Shown: positions 17,915 through 28,312, counted from the stretch's first letter. The stretch is DNA of 64,000 nucleotides from IDS-8 sp040902105 (GCA_040902105.1 JBBDXW010000050.1:41104-105103); one strand, 5' to 3'. The notes: generated from the sequence alone by a model not told the origin. A program made the numbers and translations.

Positions 17915-20307
17915 TGCAACGCCTGCTGCGACGGCCGATTTATGCGATGTCCGTCACGTTCGTGCTGGGTATCGGCCTTGGAAGCGCTTACTGCCTCTAT
18001 GGCATCGTGGACTCCGTTCTGTTCCGGCCGTTGCAGGTTGCGGACGCGGACCGCGTCGTGCGAATTTTCAGAACCAACGAATCGGCAGTGCGCGACAACT
18101 GGTCGCGGGAAAACATCCTGCAACAGCTCGCGACCGTGGATGCGTTCGAGTCTGTTGCGTTCTATGCGGACTGGGTGCAGGTGACCTACGAAACGTCGGA
18201 CCGCCAGCACGAGATGACGGGTGCGGTGGTCAGCGGCAACTACTTCGCGCTCATGCGCGTTCAGCCGCTCGCGGGTCGATTGCTGCAAGTCCCGGATGCC
18301 GTACGCGGCGCGGCGCCGGTCGCCGTGCTGAGCGCGGAAGTCTGGCGCAATCACTTTAACGCGAATGAGGAAATCATCGGCCAGGGAATTCGCATCAATG
18401 GCGAACTCCTTACGGTGGTCGGCGTGGCGCCGCCCGGTTTTTCCGGCGTCTCGCTGGAGGCGAAGGTGGATGTGTGGATGCCGATGTCGCTCGCCAACAT
18501 GGCACTCAGCGGATTTTCCCTCGACATGCTGTTTGGCGCGAACGTGTCATGGCTCGATGTCGTCGCACGATTGGCGCCCGGTATCAGCGCATCGGATGCG
18601 CAACAGGCTCTGGATACCCGCAGACTTGCGCGTGCCGAGGACGAAGAGAAACTGGCGCCCACACTGGTGCTGCCGGCGCGCGAGGTTGCCGTCGACCCGG
18701 ACGGGGAACGCGGAACCCGCAACACGTCATGGGTCCTCCTTGGACTGGTCGGAGTCCTTCTGCTCGTGGTCTGGTCGGACGTCGTCGGTTTGATGCTGGT
18801 CCGCGCCGAGACGCAACGGGCGGAGACAGCGGTGCGCATGAGTCTCGGCGCGACCCGGCTTCGCGTCGCCGCGGATGCATTGGCGGAATCCGCGGCAATC
18901 GCCGCGGCGGCCGGATTGCTTGCGGCGCTTACGGGTTATCTGTTTGCACGGTGGCTGATCAGCGTCGCCGGCGACGACCTGGGTATTGCCGTCGATGCCG
19001 GCAGTATGCTGTTCAACGCGCGTACGTTGACGGCATTCGGTGCAATGCTCGTTCTCACTGTCGTGTTGACGAGTCTGGCGCCTATGCGCCGCCTGGCGAG
19101 AACGATTTTGACAGTCGCATTGCGGAATGCTCATACCGACAGCACGCAACGCGTGGTCGGTATGAGGGACATGCTCGTTGCGTTGCAGATCGGCGTGTCG
19201 CTGGTCCTGTTGACGGCTGCAACAATGTTCGTCGGATCATTGCGCGCAACTATGGCTATCGATCCGGGCTTCTCCATCGCCAACAGGGCAGTTGCACGCA
19301 TCAGCCTGAATAACAACGATGACGAAAAACAGGCTTATCGCGCGATACTCGAAGGCTTGCGCAACGACGGTCGAGTACAGAATGCCGCACTCGTACTGTT
19401 TGCCCCGGTCAACGACTCCGGCCTCCGTGCGGATGTAAAGCCGCAGGATTATTCAGCGGGCCCCGGCGAAGATCCGGATGTCGACGTGTTGCCGGTCAGT
19501 GACGGTTTCTTCCGCACCATGGGCATCGAGATGCTGCGAGGTCGTGACATCGATCCGCGGCAAGTTGCGGATGACACCCGGCAAGTCGTCGTGAACCAGG
19601 CGTTCGCGGACCGTTACTGGCCCGGCCGTTCCGTACTCGGTCTTGCACTCTACGAGTTCATGAGCGAGCACAACGCCGAAGTCGTCGGTGTGGTTGCAAA
19701 TCACAAACAGCGGGACCTCCATGGGAAACCGTTGCCGATCGTTTACGCCCCGGCACAATCGATGTTCGTTACGGGCCTGGAAATCGTCGTTGAGGCATCC
19801 TCCGCGGAACTGGCGCTTGCGGCCATCCGCGACGTCACGGTACGCGAGGCCCCGGGTTCGAGCCTGATCCAGGCGTCGACCCTGCAAGGCCGAATGGACG
19901 ATATCACGGCGCGCGATCGCGCCATCACCACCGTGGCCGGCGGCAGCGCGGTGTTCGCGACGCTTCTTGCGATCGTTGGCATGTATGGCATCGCCGCATT
20001 TTCTGTACGTCACCGGCAACGCGAAATCGGCATTCGCTATTCGCTCGGTGCGACGCGCGGCAAGGTTGTTTTGAGATTCCTGCGTCGCGGCGCGCTGGTG
20101 GCTGCTGCGGGCATCGTATTGGGCAGTTTGTCGACCCTGGTGCTCGCTCCAGGGTTTGCCGGCACGATGTCAGGAGTCAACACCGTTCCCATTACCGAGC
20201 TTCTCCTGGTCGCGATCCTGCTGAGCACGATCGCCATTCTCGCAAACCTGGTTCCCGTGTGGCGCGCCGCCGGCGTCGCGCCGATGGAGGTGCTGCGCGA
20301 TGAGTGA
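17902..20307 (+). CDS. ADOP-type FtsX/MacB permease 6, divergent
   Basis: 801 residues with the same eight-TM duplicated plan, but it is the most deviant copy. TM1 reads VTFVLGIGLGSAYCLYGIVD. The first FtsX block, normally ACANVANLLLAR, is VVWSDVVGLMLVRAETQRAE, so the conserved Cys/Asn signature is gone. The second half is normal (RHRQREIGIRYSLGATRGKV) and the tail is LRDE. The second core has NNDDEKQAYRAILEGL. The frame is intact over its full length, so selection for function is likely. Its start overlaps the permease scar, and its end overlaps the broken permease that follows by 8 bases. Confidence 0.85.
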   Translation: MWQVMQRLLRRPIYAMSVTFVLGIGLGSAYCLYGIVDSVLFRPLQVADADRVVRIFRTNESAVRDNWSRENILQQLATVDAFESVAFYADWVQVTYETSDRQHEMTGAVVSGNYFALMRVQPLAGRLLQVPDAVRGAAPVAVLSAEVWRNHFNANEEIIGQGIRINGELLTVVGVAPPGFSGVSLEAKVDVWMPMSLANMALSGFSLDMLFGANVSWLDVVARLAPGISASDAQQALDTRRLARAEDEEKLAPTLVLPAREVAVDPDGERGTRNTSWVLLGLVGVLLLVVWSDVVGLMLVRAETQRAETAVRMSLGATRLRVAADALAESAAIAAAAGLLAALTGYLFARWLISVAGDDLGIAVDAGSMLFNARTLTAFGAMLVLTVVLTSLAPMRRLARTILTVALRNAHTDSTQRVVGMRDMLVALQIGVSLVLLTAATMFVGSLRATMAIDPGFSIANRAVARISLNNNDDEKQAYRAILEGLRNDGRVQNAALVLFAPVNDSGLRADVKPQDYSAGPGEDPDVDVLPVSDGFFRTMGIEMLRGRDIDPRQVADDTRQVVVNQAFADRYWPGRSVLGLALYEFMSEHNAEVVGVVANHKQRDLHGKPLPIVYAPAQSMFVTGLEIVVEASSAELALAAIRDVTVREAPGSSLIQASTLQGRMDDITARDRAITTVAGGSAVFATLLAIVGMYGIAAFSVRHRQREIGIRYSLGATRGKVVLRFLRRGALVAAAGIVLGSLSTLVLAPGFAGTMSGVNTVPITELLLVAILLSTIAILANLVPVWRAAGVAPMEVLRDE

Positions 20308-20776
20308 AGTGATCGTCGGCGTGCTGCCGGCGCATTTCACGTTTCCCTTTCTGCCGGATCGCGACGTCTGGTTGCCCCTGCAATCCGAACCGATCGGTCG
20401 GGGGAATGCCTACCTCCGCGTCGTCGGCCGCCTTGCGCCTGGCGTAACGCTCGAGGCGGCTAGCGCGGACATGACAACGGATGGTGCGCGCCTCGCCGCC
20501 GCATATCCGGAGGACAACGCAGACTCTTCTGTCTACGTGCAACCGCTGCACGAGGCCGTTGTCGCGGGTGTGAAACAGCGCCTGCTCGTGTTGTGGGCCG
20601 CCGTCGGCTTTGTGCTGATTGCGTGCGTGAACATCGCGAATCTTCTGCTTGTGCGTGCCGTCGGCCGCATGCGTGAACTCGGCATCCGCGGCGCTCCCGG
20701 CGCGCGGCGCGACAGGCTGGGGCGTGGCGCGCCGCGCGGACACAACCCATGCGCGTGCTGCGCGAAGAATGAATGA
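20300..20776 (+). pseudogene. Beheaded and truncated ADOP permease relic
   Basis: The 158-codon frame starts in the middle of a permease. VIVGVLPAHFTFPFLPDRDVW corresponds to the later part of core 1 (about residue 185 of an intact copy), followed by VGRLAPGVTLEAA, the TM2 block FVLIACVNIANLLLVRAVGR and RELGIRGAPGARR. It then runs into non-homologous sequence (RLGRGAPRGHNPCACC) and stops. TM1, half of core 1 and everything after TM2 are missing. The start codon arises by chance at the deletion junction with permease 6. This is one clear case of gene death within the array. Confidence 0.85.
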
Positions 20777-20821
20777 AGAAGAAGCGGACGCGACAGCGGC
20801 GGAACCAGGAGGCATGACGCA

Positions 20822-23323
20822 ATGAACAAGCTCAAATACGCAATCCGGCAGCTGGCAATGCGGCCCGCCCTGGCGGCGATCATCGTTCTCACGCTGGCGC
20901 TCGGTATCGGGGCGAACGCGGCGATGTTCTCGCTGTTCCACCAGATATTGCTTCGGCCGCTGCCGGTGCCGGACCCCGGCAGTCTGGTCAATCTCGGCTC
21001 GCCTGGCCCGAAATCCGGCTCGGTGTCGTGCGGCAGCGCCGGCGAGTGCGAGTATGTGTTCAGTTACCCGATGCTGCGCGATCTCGAGCGGGAGCAGACG
21101 GTGTTCACCGGCATTGCCGCGCATCGCGCGTTCGGCGCGAGCATTGCCGCCAAAGGCACGCAGGCGATCGGCGGCGAGGGTGTGGTCGTCAATGGCAATT
21201 ATTTCGCGGTATTGCAGCTTGTCCCGGCGCTCGGCCGCCTGATCGGCCCGCAGGACGAACCCAAGGTCGACGAAGGGCGTGTTGTCGTTCTGAGCTACGA
21301 CTACTGGCAGAACAACTTCGGCGGCGACGCGGCGGTTCTCGGAGAGATTCTCACCGTCAACGGTCAGCCGCTGACGGTAATCGGCGTCGCACCCGAGGGC
21401 TTTTCCGGCATCACGATCGGCCAGCGGCCGCAGGTGTTCGTCCCATTGACGATGCGCTGGCTGATGGAGCCGTTTTTTCCGGCCGGTGCGGAGAACCGCC
21501 AGTCGTATTGGGCCTACCTGTTCGCGCGCCTGAAGCGCGGCGTGTCGATGCAACAGGCCGAACGCAAGATCAACGGCGCGTACCGCGCGATCATCAACGA
21601 CATCGACGCGCCGCAGAATACCGGGATGTCAGAGCAGACGCTCGCGCTCTTCAAGGAGAAAACGCTGCGGCTCGAGCCGGGGGCGCGGGGCCAGAGCAGT
21701 GCGCCCGACGAGGCACGCCTGCCGCTGACGCTGCTGCTCGGTGTAACGGTGCTGGTGCTGGTGATTGCCTGCGTGAACATCGCCAACCTGCTGCTCGCGC
21801 GCGGCGCAGCGCGCGCCGGCGAGATGGCGGTGCGCGCGTCGGTCGGCGCCAGCCGCTGGCAGATGATCGCGCAGTTATTGACCGAGGCGGGACTGCTGGG
21901 CTTGCTCGGCTGCCTCGCCAGCCTGCCGGTCGCCGCTGCGACGCTCAGCGTGATTGGCATCATCATGCCGGCGGAGGCAGCGGCGAGCGCCGACATCGGC
22001 CTGAGCCGTGCTGCCGTCCTGTTTGCAGTCGGCGTATCGCTGATCACAGTGTTGCTGTTCGGCCTGTTGCCGGCGCTTGCCGCGACGCGCACGTCGCCGG
22101 TCGCGGTACTGAAAGAGCAAGCCGGGCAGCAGTCCGGCGGCCGCGGCATGGCCCGCTTCCGCCGCTCGCTCGTGACCGCACAGATCGCCTTCTCGATGGT
22201 GCTGCTCGTGCTGGCCGGGCTGTTCACGCAAAGCCTCGCGAACGTCGCCAAAGTGGACCTCGGTCTGCGCGCCGATTCGGTCGCCACTTTTTCGATCGCA
22301 CCGGTACTGAACGGGTATGCGCCCGAACGCTCATCGCAGTTATTCCGGCGCATCGAAGAAGATCTGGCCGCGCTGCCGGCTGTGGTCAGCGTCGGCTCGG
22401 CCATGGTACGGGTCATCGCCGGCGACAACTGGGGCAGCAACGTCTCGGTCCAGGACTTCGAGGCGGCGCCGGATACCGACACCAACGCGCAGTACAACGA
22501 GGTCAGCCCGGGCTTCTTCCGCACCTTGCAGATTCCGCTGCTGTCCGGTCGAGATTTCAGCGACGCTGACCTTGTCGACCGCCCGCGCGTCGCGATTGTC
22601 AACGAGGCGTTCGCAGGAAAATTCGGGCTCGGCACCGATGCAGTTGGCAAACGAATGGCGACCGGCTCGGGCGGCGAACTCGACATCGAAATCATCGGGC
22701 TTGTCAAAGACGCGAAATACAGTGACGTGAAGGCGGCGGTGCCGCCGCAGTTTTTTCTCGCGCACGGGCAGAACGAGAGTCTCGGCTTCATGAACTTCTA
22801 CGTACGCACGCAGCTCGCGCCCGGGGACGCACTCGCCGCGATCGCGCGAGTAGTTCCGGCGCTGGATCCGAACCTGCCGGTCGAAGATCTCGCGACCCTG
22901 CCCGGCGTTATCCGCGACACGCTGTTCCTGGACCGCCTGATCGGCATGCTGTCCAGCGGCTTTGCGTTGCTGGCGACGTTGCTTGCAGCGACCGGGCTGT
23001 ACGGCGTGCTGTCGTACTCGGTCGCGCAACGCACGCGCGAACTCGGCTTGCGCCAGGCGCTTGGCGCGACGCCGCACCGGTTGCGCGGCATGGTGCTGCG
23101 CCAGGTCGGCTGGATGGCGTTTATTGGCGGCGTGACCGGCTTGGGTGGAGCCGTGCTGCTCGGCCGGGCGGCGGAGGCGGTGCTGTTCGGTTTGTCGGGT
23201 TATGACCCGGTGGTGCTTTGCACCGCATTGGCTGTGCTGGGCGCCGTAGTGCTCGCCGCCGGCTACGTGCCGGCGCGGCGCGCCTCGAACATCGCGCCGC
23301 TCGAAGCGCTTCGCTATGAATAA
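20822..23323 (+). CDS. ADOP-type FtsX/MacB permease 7
   Basis: 833 residues, the longest copy. TM1 is canonical (VLTLALGIGANAAMFSLFHQ), as are the central block (VIACVNIANLLLARGAARAGE) and the C-terminal block (AQRTRELGLRQALGATPHRL); the tail is LRYE. Core 1 contains two close cysteines in SVSCGSAGECEYVFSYP, a plausible periplasmic disulfide seen in no other copy here. Region 2 carries MPAEAAASADIGLSRAAV between TM3 and TM4. GGAGG lies upstream of the ATG. Permease 8 begins 12 bases after the stop. Confidence 0.9.
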   Translation: MNKLKYAIRQLAMRPALAAIIVLTLALGIGANAAMFSLFHQILLRPLPVPDPGSLVNLGSPGPKSGSVSCGSAGECEYVFSYPMLRDLEREQTVFTGIAAHRAFGASIAAKGTQAIGGEGVVVNGNYFAVLQLVPALGRLIGPQDEPKVDEGRVVVLSYDYWQNNFGGDAAVLGEILTVNGQPLTVIGVAPEGFSGITIGQRPQVFVPLTMRWLMEPFFPAGAENRQSYWAYLFARLKRGVSMQQAERKINGAYRAIINDIDAPQNTGMSEQTLALFKEKTLRLEPGARGQSSAPDEARLPLTLLLGVTVLVLVIACVNIANLLLARGAARAGEMAVRASVGASRWQMIAQLLTEAGLLGLLGCLASLPVAAATLSVIGIIMPAEAAASADIGLSRAAVLFAVGVSLITVLLFGLLPALAATRTSPVAVLKEQAGQQSGGRGMARFRRSLVTAQIAFSMVLLVLAGLFTQSLANVAKVDLGLRADSVATFSIAPVLNGYAPERSSQLFRRIEEDLAALPAVVSVGSAMVRVIAGDNWGSNVSVQDFEAAPDTDTNAQYNEVSPGFFRTLQIPLLSGRDFSDADLVDRPRVAIVNEAFAGKFGLGTDAVGKRMATGSGGELDIEIIGLVKDAKYSDVKAAVPPQFFLAHGQNESLGFMNFYVRTQLAPGDALAAIARVVPALDPNLPVEDLATLPGVIRDTLFLDRLIGMLSSGFALLATLLAATGLYGVLSYSVAQRTRELGLRQALGATPHRLRGMVLRQVGWMAFIGGVTGLGGAVLLGRAAEAVLFGLSGYDPVVLCTALAVLGAVVLAAGYVPARRASNIAPLEALRYE

Positions 23324-23335
23324 AGGAGACGAAGA

Positions 23336-25762
23336 GTGAACCTGAGAAGCCTGGTGCGCGGACTGCGCCGGAGTCCCCGCCTCAGCCTTGCCGTCATTTT
23401 CTGCATTGCGCTGGGCATGGCGGCGACCGCGGCTGTGGCGACGCTGATCGACCTGACCACGTTTCGCGCGCCGCCGTTTCCGGACGCCGAACGCTTTGTG
23501 CGGATATGGAATTCGGAGCAGGGCAGTGAGGAACGCGACATGCTGGCGTTTCGCGACTTCGCCGATCTGCGCGAACGGCTCACCTCTCTGGATGCACTCG
23601 AAGGCGCGGCGCGCGCGCGCTTGATCTGGCATCAGACCGGCGCAATCGGACGGCGTGTCGAAGGCGAGGCGATCTCCCCGAGCTATTTCGACCTTCTCGG
23701 CGTGCAGCCCCTTATCGGGCGCATGATCGGCGCGGATGAGCATGCACGCGGAGACGCAGTGCTGCTGCTCTCATACGACACGTGGGGCCGGGAATTCAAC
23801 TACAACGAAGACATTCTCGGCCGGCCGCTGCGCGTGAGTTACCAGAACCAGGGTGACGACGCGGTCTACACGATCATCGGCATATTGCCGCCGGAGTTCG
23901 CAGGCACGACCGAAAGCGATATGCCGGATCTCGAGTTCTGGATTCCGCTCTCCAATTATCTTGTCGACGATGCGCTCGAGGATCGCTCCGCACGCGCAAT
24001 GCTCGCTGTCGGCCGGCTCGCACCGGGCTCCAAGATCTTGCAGGCGCAGTCGCAAGCGGACGCATTGAACGCGGCGCTGGAGAGTGAGTACGACGCCTTC
24101 GCCAATGCACACGTCTTCAGAATCGAGGCATTCGGCGCCAACTGGCGTTCGCCGTTCAGGACCGCAAGTACCGCCTTCGGCATGGCGGCACTGCTGCTAC
24201 TGGCGATTGCCGTTGTCAACGTGGCGCTGTTGTTACTGGCGCGAACGCTGGAACGCCGTCACGAATTCGCGGTACGAGGCGCGCTCGGCGCCGGCCGCCG
24301 TCAATTGCTGGGCCAGGTGCTGACCGAAACTCTTCTGCTGGCTTTCATCGGCGGAATCGCCGGCGTTCTGGTCGCGGCGCCGTTACTGGACGTTTTCCTG
24401 CGCATCGCGGATGTCACCGTGCCGCTGTACCTCGACCCGCGTCCGGAGTTCGCGACGCTTGCGGTGACGTTCGCCCTGCTGATTGCGGCGGGCTGTGCAG
24501 CGGCTGCGTTGCCGGCGTGGTTCGGCGCGCGCGTGGACGCGGCAGAGGCGCTGCGCGAGGGCAGCTCGAAACTGGCCGGTTCGAACCCGTCGAGCCGCTG
24601 GGGATCGCGGCTGGTCGGCCTCGAACTGGCGTTGACGCTGGTGCTCATTACGGCTGCGGCGTTACTCGGCCGGTCTTATCTCGAAATCGGTAACACCGAC
24701 CTGGGCTTCGCGACGGAGGATCGATTGCGCATGGGTCTGTTCGTCAACGCCGCCGACGTTCCGGACGACGCGGCACTGCCGGCATTTTACGATCGGCTCG
24801 AAGGCGAACTTCGCGCGCAACCCGGCGTGAGGGACGTTGCGCTGATCTGGCCGACGGCGCCGATCCTCGACGCAGTCGTCGGGCGGCTGCAGCACGCCGC
24901 CATTGAGACAGCGGAACCGGAAGGATTGCGCGTCAGCAACTACATCGTCGGTGACCGTTTCTTCGATGCGCTGGAAATGCCCTTGCTTGCCGGCAGGAGC
25001 TTCGACGGCCGCGAAGATGCGGGCGAACCGTTCAGCGCGATCGTCAGCAGTTCAATTGCTGCGCAGTTCGGGGGTGCGGAACAGGCCCTGAATCAGGTCG
25101 TTCGCCTGAACGATGCGGAATACCGCGTCATCGGTGTCACGCGCGACGCGAAGTTTGGCGGGCCGCTGGAAGACGAGATGCACCGCTTCGAGATGTATCT
25201 TTCCCTGCGTCAGCTACCGCGACGACTGGTGTCGCCCATCGTGTACGTCGAGGGTAATCCGGAAAGCTACGCGGAACCGCTGCAACGCGTGCTGGCGAGT
25301 GTCGCGCCGAATTCAGCGGTCGACTGGGTCGATCCATTGGAATCTTTTATCGCCTGGCTGTACCGCGACACTGCTTTCCGGTTCGCGGTCATCGCGGCGT
25401 TCGGTATCAGCGCGTTGCTGCTGGCGCTGGTCGGCTTGTACGCGGTGCTGTCGCAGCAAGTCGTGCGAGCGACCGGCGAGATCGGCATTCGTAAATCTCT
25501 GGGCGCGACCGACGCACGCATCCAACGCGATGTGATTCTACGCGGACTGCGTGTCGCGGTTGCGGGACTGCTGGTCGGCGGCGTCGCATCGCTGGGATTT
25601 GCCCGCGTATTGCAAGGCATGCTGCATGGGGTCGGCAACTATGACGCCGTGGCATTTTTCGGTGCCGCCGGGATCCTTTTCATAACGTCGCTGGTTGCCT
25701 GCTGGCTGCCCGCGCGCCGGGCCGCAAGAGTCGAGTCGATGCAGGCGCTGCGGCAGGAATGA
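23336..25762 (+). CDS. ADOP-type FtsX/MacB permease 8, divergent
   Basis: 808 residues starting at a GTG with AGGAG upstream (AAGGAGACGAAGA). TM1 lacks the usual pattern (LGMAATAAVATLIDLTTFRA) and the central block has AIAVVNVALLLLARTLERRHE, so the ACAN motif is reduced to AVVN. The following EFAVRGALGAGRRQLLGQVL is conserved. The C-terminal block is VRATGEIGIRKSLGATDARI and the tail is LRQE. Core 1 holds RVSYQNQGDDAVYTIIGI. The frame is intact, so probably functional. A 60-base gap precedes permease 9. Confidence 0.87.
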   Translation: MNLRSLVRGLRRSPRLSLAVIFCIALGMAATAAVATLIDLTTFRAPPFPDAERFVRIWNSEQGSEERDMLAFRDFADLRERLTSLDALEGAARARLIWHQTGAIGRRVEGEAISPSYFDLLGVQPLIGRMIGADEHARGDAVLLLSYDTWGREFNYNEDILGRPLRVSYQNQGDDAVYTIIGILPPEFAGTTESDMPDLEFWIPLSNYLVDDALEDRSARAMLAVGRLAPGSKILQAQSQADALNAALESEYDAFANAHVFRIEAFGANWRSPFRTASTAFGMAALLLLAIAVVNVALLLLARTLERRHEFAVRGALGAGRRQLLGQVLTETLLLAFIGGIAGVLVAAPLLDVFLRIADVTVPLYLDPRPEFATLAVTFALLIAAGCAAAALPAWFGARVDAAEALREGSSKLAGSNPSSRWGSRLVGLELALTLVLITAAALLGRSYLEIGNTDLGFATEDRLRMGLFVNAADVPDDAALPAFYDRLEGELRAQPGVRDVALIWPTAPILDAVVGRLQHAAIETAEPEGLRVSNYIVGDRFFDALEMPLLAGRSFDGREDAGEPFSAIVSSSIAAQFGGAEQALNQVVRLNDAEYRVIGVTRDAKFGGPLEDEMHRFEMYLSLRQLPRRLVSPIVYVEGNPESYAEPLQRVLASVAPNSAVDWVDPLESFIAWLYRDTAFRFAVIAAFGISALLLALVGLYAVLSQQVVRATGEIGIRKSLGATDARIQRDVILRGLRVAVAGLLVGGVASLGFARVLQGMLHGVGNYDAVAFFGAAGILFITSLVACWLPARRAARVESMQALRQE

Positions 25763-25822
25763 GGCCTGAACCGTGAACGAATTCCGCACCACTGCGCCAC
25801 AAGTAAAAGTTGAGGTGTCGTC

Positions 25823-28312
25823 ATGACGAATCTGGCTTTCGATCTGAAACAGGCGTTGCGCTCTCTCGTGAAGAGCCCGGCGCTCTTCGCCAGCGCGGTG
25901 CTGCTACTCGCGCTCGGTATCGGCGCGACCACGGCGATCTTCACGGTCGTGAACCGCGTGCTGCTGGACCCGCTGCCATACCGCGAATCGGAGCGGCTCG
26001 TGATGATCTGGGGTGAGCTCACTTCGCGCAACGTCACTCACTTTCCGGAATCGCCCTCGAACCTCAACGATTACCGCGAACAGTCGCAGCTGTTCGAGGA
26101 TATCGCCGGCATTTTCACTTTCGGCCAGCCGTTCGTGCGTGACGGCGCGGAGCCGCGTCAGTTGACCGCCGGCATCGCCACCTGGAACTTCCTGTCCGTG
26201 CTGGGCGTGGAGCCGATCCTGGGCCGCGGTTTCAATGCAGAAGACGGCGCATTCAACGCATCGGAGGTGCCGCCCGAAGCCACATTTCCGGCCACTGCCT
26301 TCGTACCGCCGCGGACGGCAATCATCAGTTACGAGGTCTGGCAGGGCGAGTTCGGAGGCGACCGGGAAGCGATCGGCGAGATCGTGGACGTCGGCGGCAA
26401 CCCGGTGGAGATCGTCGGCGTATTGCCTCGTGGCTTCCGTCTCTACATGCCGGCGCCCGCGAACGCGGCCTCCGACATCGACATCTGGACGCCGACGCGC
26501 GTCGATTTCGCCTCGGCGCCGCGCAACAACGTGTTTCTGCAGATGGTCGGCCGCCTGAAGGCGGGGATCACCGTGGCGCAGGCGCAGGAAGAAATCAACG
26601 CTATTACCCTGCGCCTGAACCAGCTTGACGCATCGCTCAAGGCCGCCGGCACGCGCCAGTGGGTCCGGCCGTTCGAGGAGGAGTTGACGGCCGACGTGCG
26701 CGGGACGATCTGGGCCCTGATGGGCGCCGCCGTATTCGTGCTGCTGATCGCCTGCGCCAACGTCGCCAACCTGTTGCTCGTCCGCGCCGCCGGCCGCATG
26801 CGCGAACTCTCTGTCCGTTCCGCGCTGGGCGCCGGTCGCGGCCGCCTGATCCGGCAGATGCTGCTGGAAGCGGGGATGCTGGCGACGGCCGGTGCGATCA
26901 CCGGCACGCTGCTGGCCTTCGTTGGCTTGAAGCTTCTCCTCCGCTCAGCGCCGGATAACATCGCGCGGCTCGATACGGCCGGCATCGATGCGGGCGTGCT
27001 GATCTTCACTATTGCCGTCGCAGCGTTGACGACCTTGCTTGCCGGCATCGTGCCGGCCTGGCACGGTTCGCGGTTGCACGTCGCGGACCAGCTGAAGGAG
27101 CGCAGCGGCATGGCCGGTTCGTCGGGCGGGAATCGCCTCCGCACCGGGCTCGTCGTCGGGGAAATAGCCCTGTCGTTCGTGCTGCTCATCGGCACCGGGC
27201 TCATGATTCGCAGTTTTGTCGAGTTGCACCGCGTCGATCCGGGATTCAACGCGGAGCAGCTGCTGACGTTCGAATTGAATCTGCCGTTCACGCGCTACCC
27301 CGATCCGGAATCCCGCGCGCGTTTTTACGGCGCATTCCAGGAACGCTTGTCCGGCCTGCCCGGCGTCCGCGCCGTCTCGGGTGTGACCCCGCTGCCGCTG
27401 GCGGGAGAGCCGTTCAACGGCCGCTACAGCGCCGCCGACACCGTTGACGAGAACTCCGAGTTCGGCCAGGCGCAGTATCGCCTGGTGCTGCCCGGCTACT
27501 TCGAATCCATGCAGTCGGAGTTGCTGGCCGGACGGCTTCTGACCCGCGACGACGACGTCAATGCACGCCCGTACGTGGTGGTCGATGAGACGATGGCGCA
27601 GAAAGCGTGGCCGGGGCTGAATCCGATCGGGCAACGGCTGTGGGTGCGCGTTACCCAGGACATGACCGCCCTCGAAGTTGTCGGCGTCGTGCGGCACCAG
27701 GCACAGGACAGCCTGCACGAAGTGCCCCGCGAAACCATCTATTTTCCGAACGGCGTTGCGGGAACGTTCGGCGGCATCAACGACTGGGTGCTGCGGACAG
27801 AAGTCGAGCCTCTGAGCATCGTGCCACTGGTCAAGCGGGAACTCGCGGCGCTGGATCCACGCCTGCCGCTCGCGAAGGTCCGGCCGATGGGCGATTACGT
27901 TGTCGACGCGATGGCGCGGACGCGCTTTGCGCTGCAGTTGATCGGCGCCTTCGGCGCGGCCGCGCTGATGATCGCCGCAATCGGCCTGTACGCGGTCATT
28001 TATTACGTGGTCCGGCAGCGTCGCGCGGAGATCGGCGTGCGTATGTCCTTCGGCGCCCGGGCCGGCGACATTTTCAATCTGTTTCTGCGATACGGCATTG
28101 CACTGGCCGCTTGCGGACTGGCGATCGGGGCGGTCGCGGCGGTCGCATTGAGCCGCGGCATCGGCGGCCTCCTCGTCGGCGTGACGGCGCACGACCTGCC
28201 GACCTACCTGGTCGCGGCGCTGTTCTTCGTGGTGATCGCCATCGCCGCGTGCCTCGTGCCTGCGTGGCATGCCGCGCGTGTCAATCCCAACGATGCATTG
28301 CGCGAGGAATAG
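25823..28312 (+). CDS. ADOP-type FtsX/MacB permease 9
   Basis: 829 residues. TM1 is ALGIGATTAIFTVVNRVLLD; the central block LIACANVANLLLVRAAGRMRE is fully canonical; the C-terminal block is RQRRAEIGVRMSFGARAGDI; the tail is LREE. Core 1 has an acidic/proline-rich insertion (EDGAFNASEVPPEATFP) absent from the other copies. Its LLVRA.GRMREL signature is the closest match to the beheaded relic at 20300-20776, so that relic may be a lost sister of this gene. Permease 10 follows after 9 bases. Confidence 0.9.
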   Translation: MTNLAFDLKQALRSLVKSPALFASAVLLLALGIGATTAIFTVVNRVLLDPLPYRESERLVMIWGELTSRNVTHFPESPSNLNDYREQSQLFEDIAGIFTFGQPFVRDGAEPRQLTAGIATWNFLSVLGVEPILGRGFNAEDGAFNASEVPPEATFPATAFVPPRTAIISYEVWQGEFGGDREAIGEIVDVGGNPVEIVGVLPRGFRLYMPAPANAASDIDIWTPTRVDFASAPRNNVFLQMVGRLKAGITVAQAQEEINAITLRLNQLDASLKAAGTRQWVRPFEEELTADVRGTIWALMGAAVFVLLIACANVANLLLVRAAGRMRELSVRSALGAGRGRLIRQMLLEAGMLATAGAITGTLLAFVGLKLLLRSAPDNIARLDTAGIDAGVLIFTIAVAALTTLLAGIVPAWHGSRLHVADQLKERSGMAGSSGGNRLRTGLVVGEIALSFVLLIGTGLMIRSFVELHRVDPGFNAEQLLTFELNLPFTRYPDPESRARFYGAFQERLSGLPGVRAVSGVTPLPLAGEPFNGRYSAADTVDENSEFGQAQYRLVLPGYFESMQSELLAGRLLTRDDDVNARPYVVVDETMAQKAWPGLNPIGQRLWVRVTQDMTALEVVGVVRHQAQDSLHEVPRETIYFPNGVAGTFGGINDWVLRTEVEPLSIVPLVKRELAALDPRLPLAKVRPMGDYVVDAMARTRFALQLIGAFGAAALMIAAIGLYAVIYYVVRQRRAEIGVRMSFGARAGDIFNLFLRYGIALAACGLAIGAVAAVALSRGIGGLLVGVTAHDLPTYLVAALFFVVIAIAACLVPAWHAARVNPNDALREE

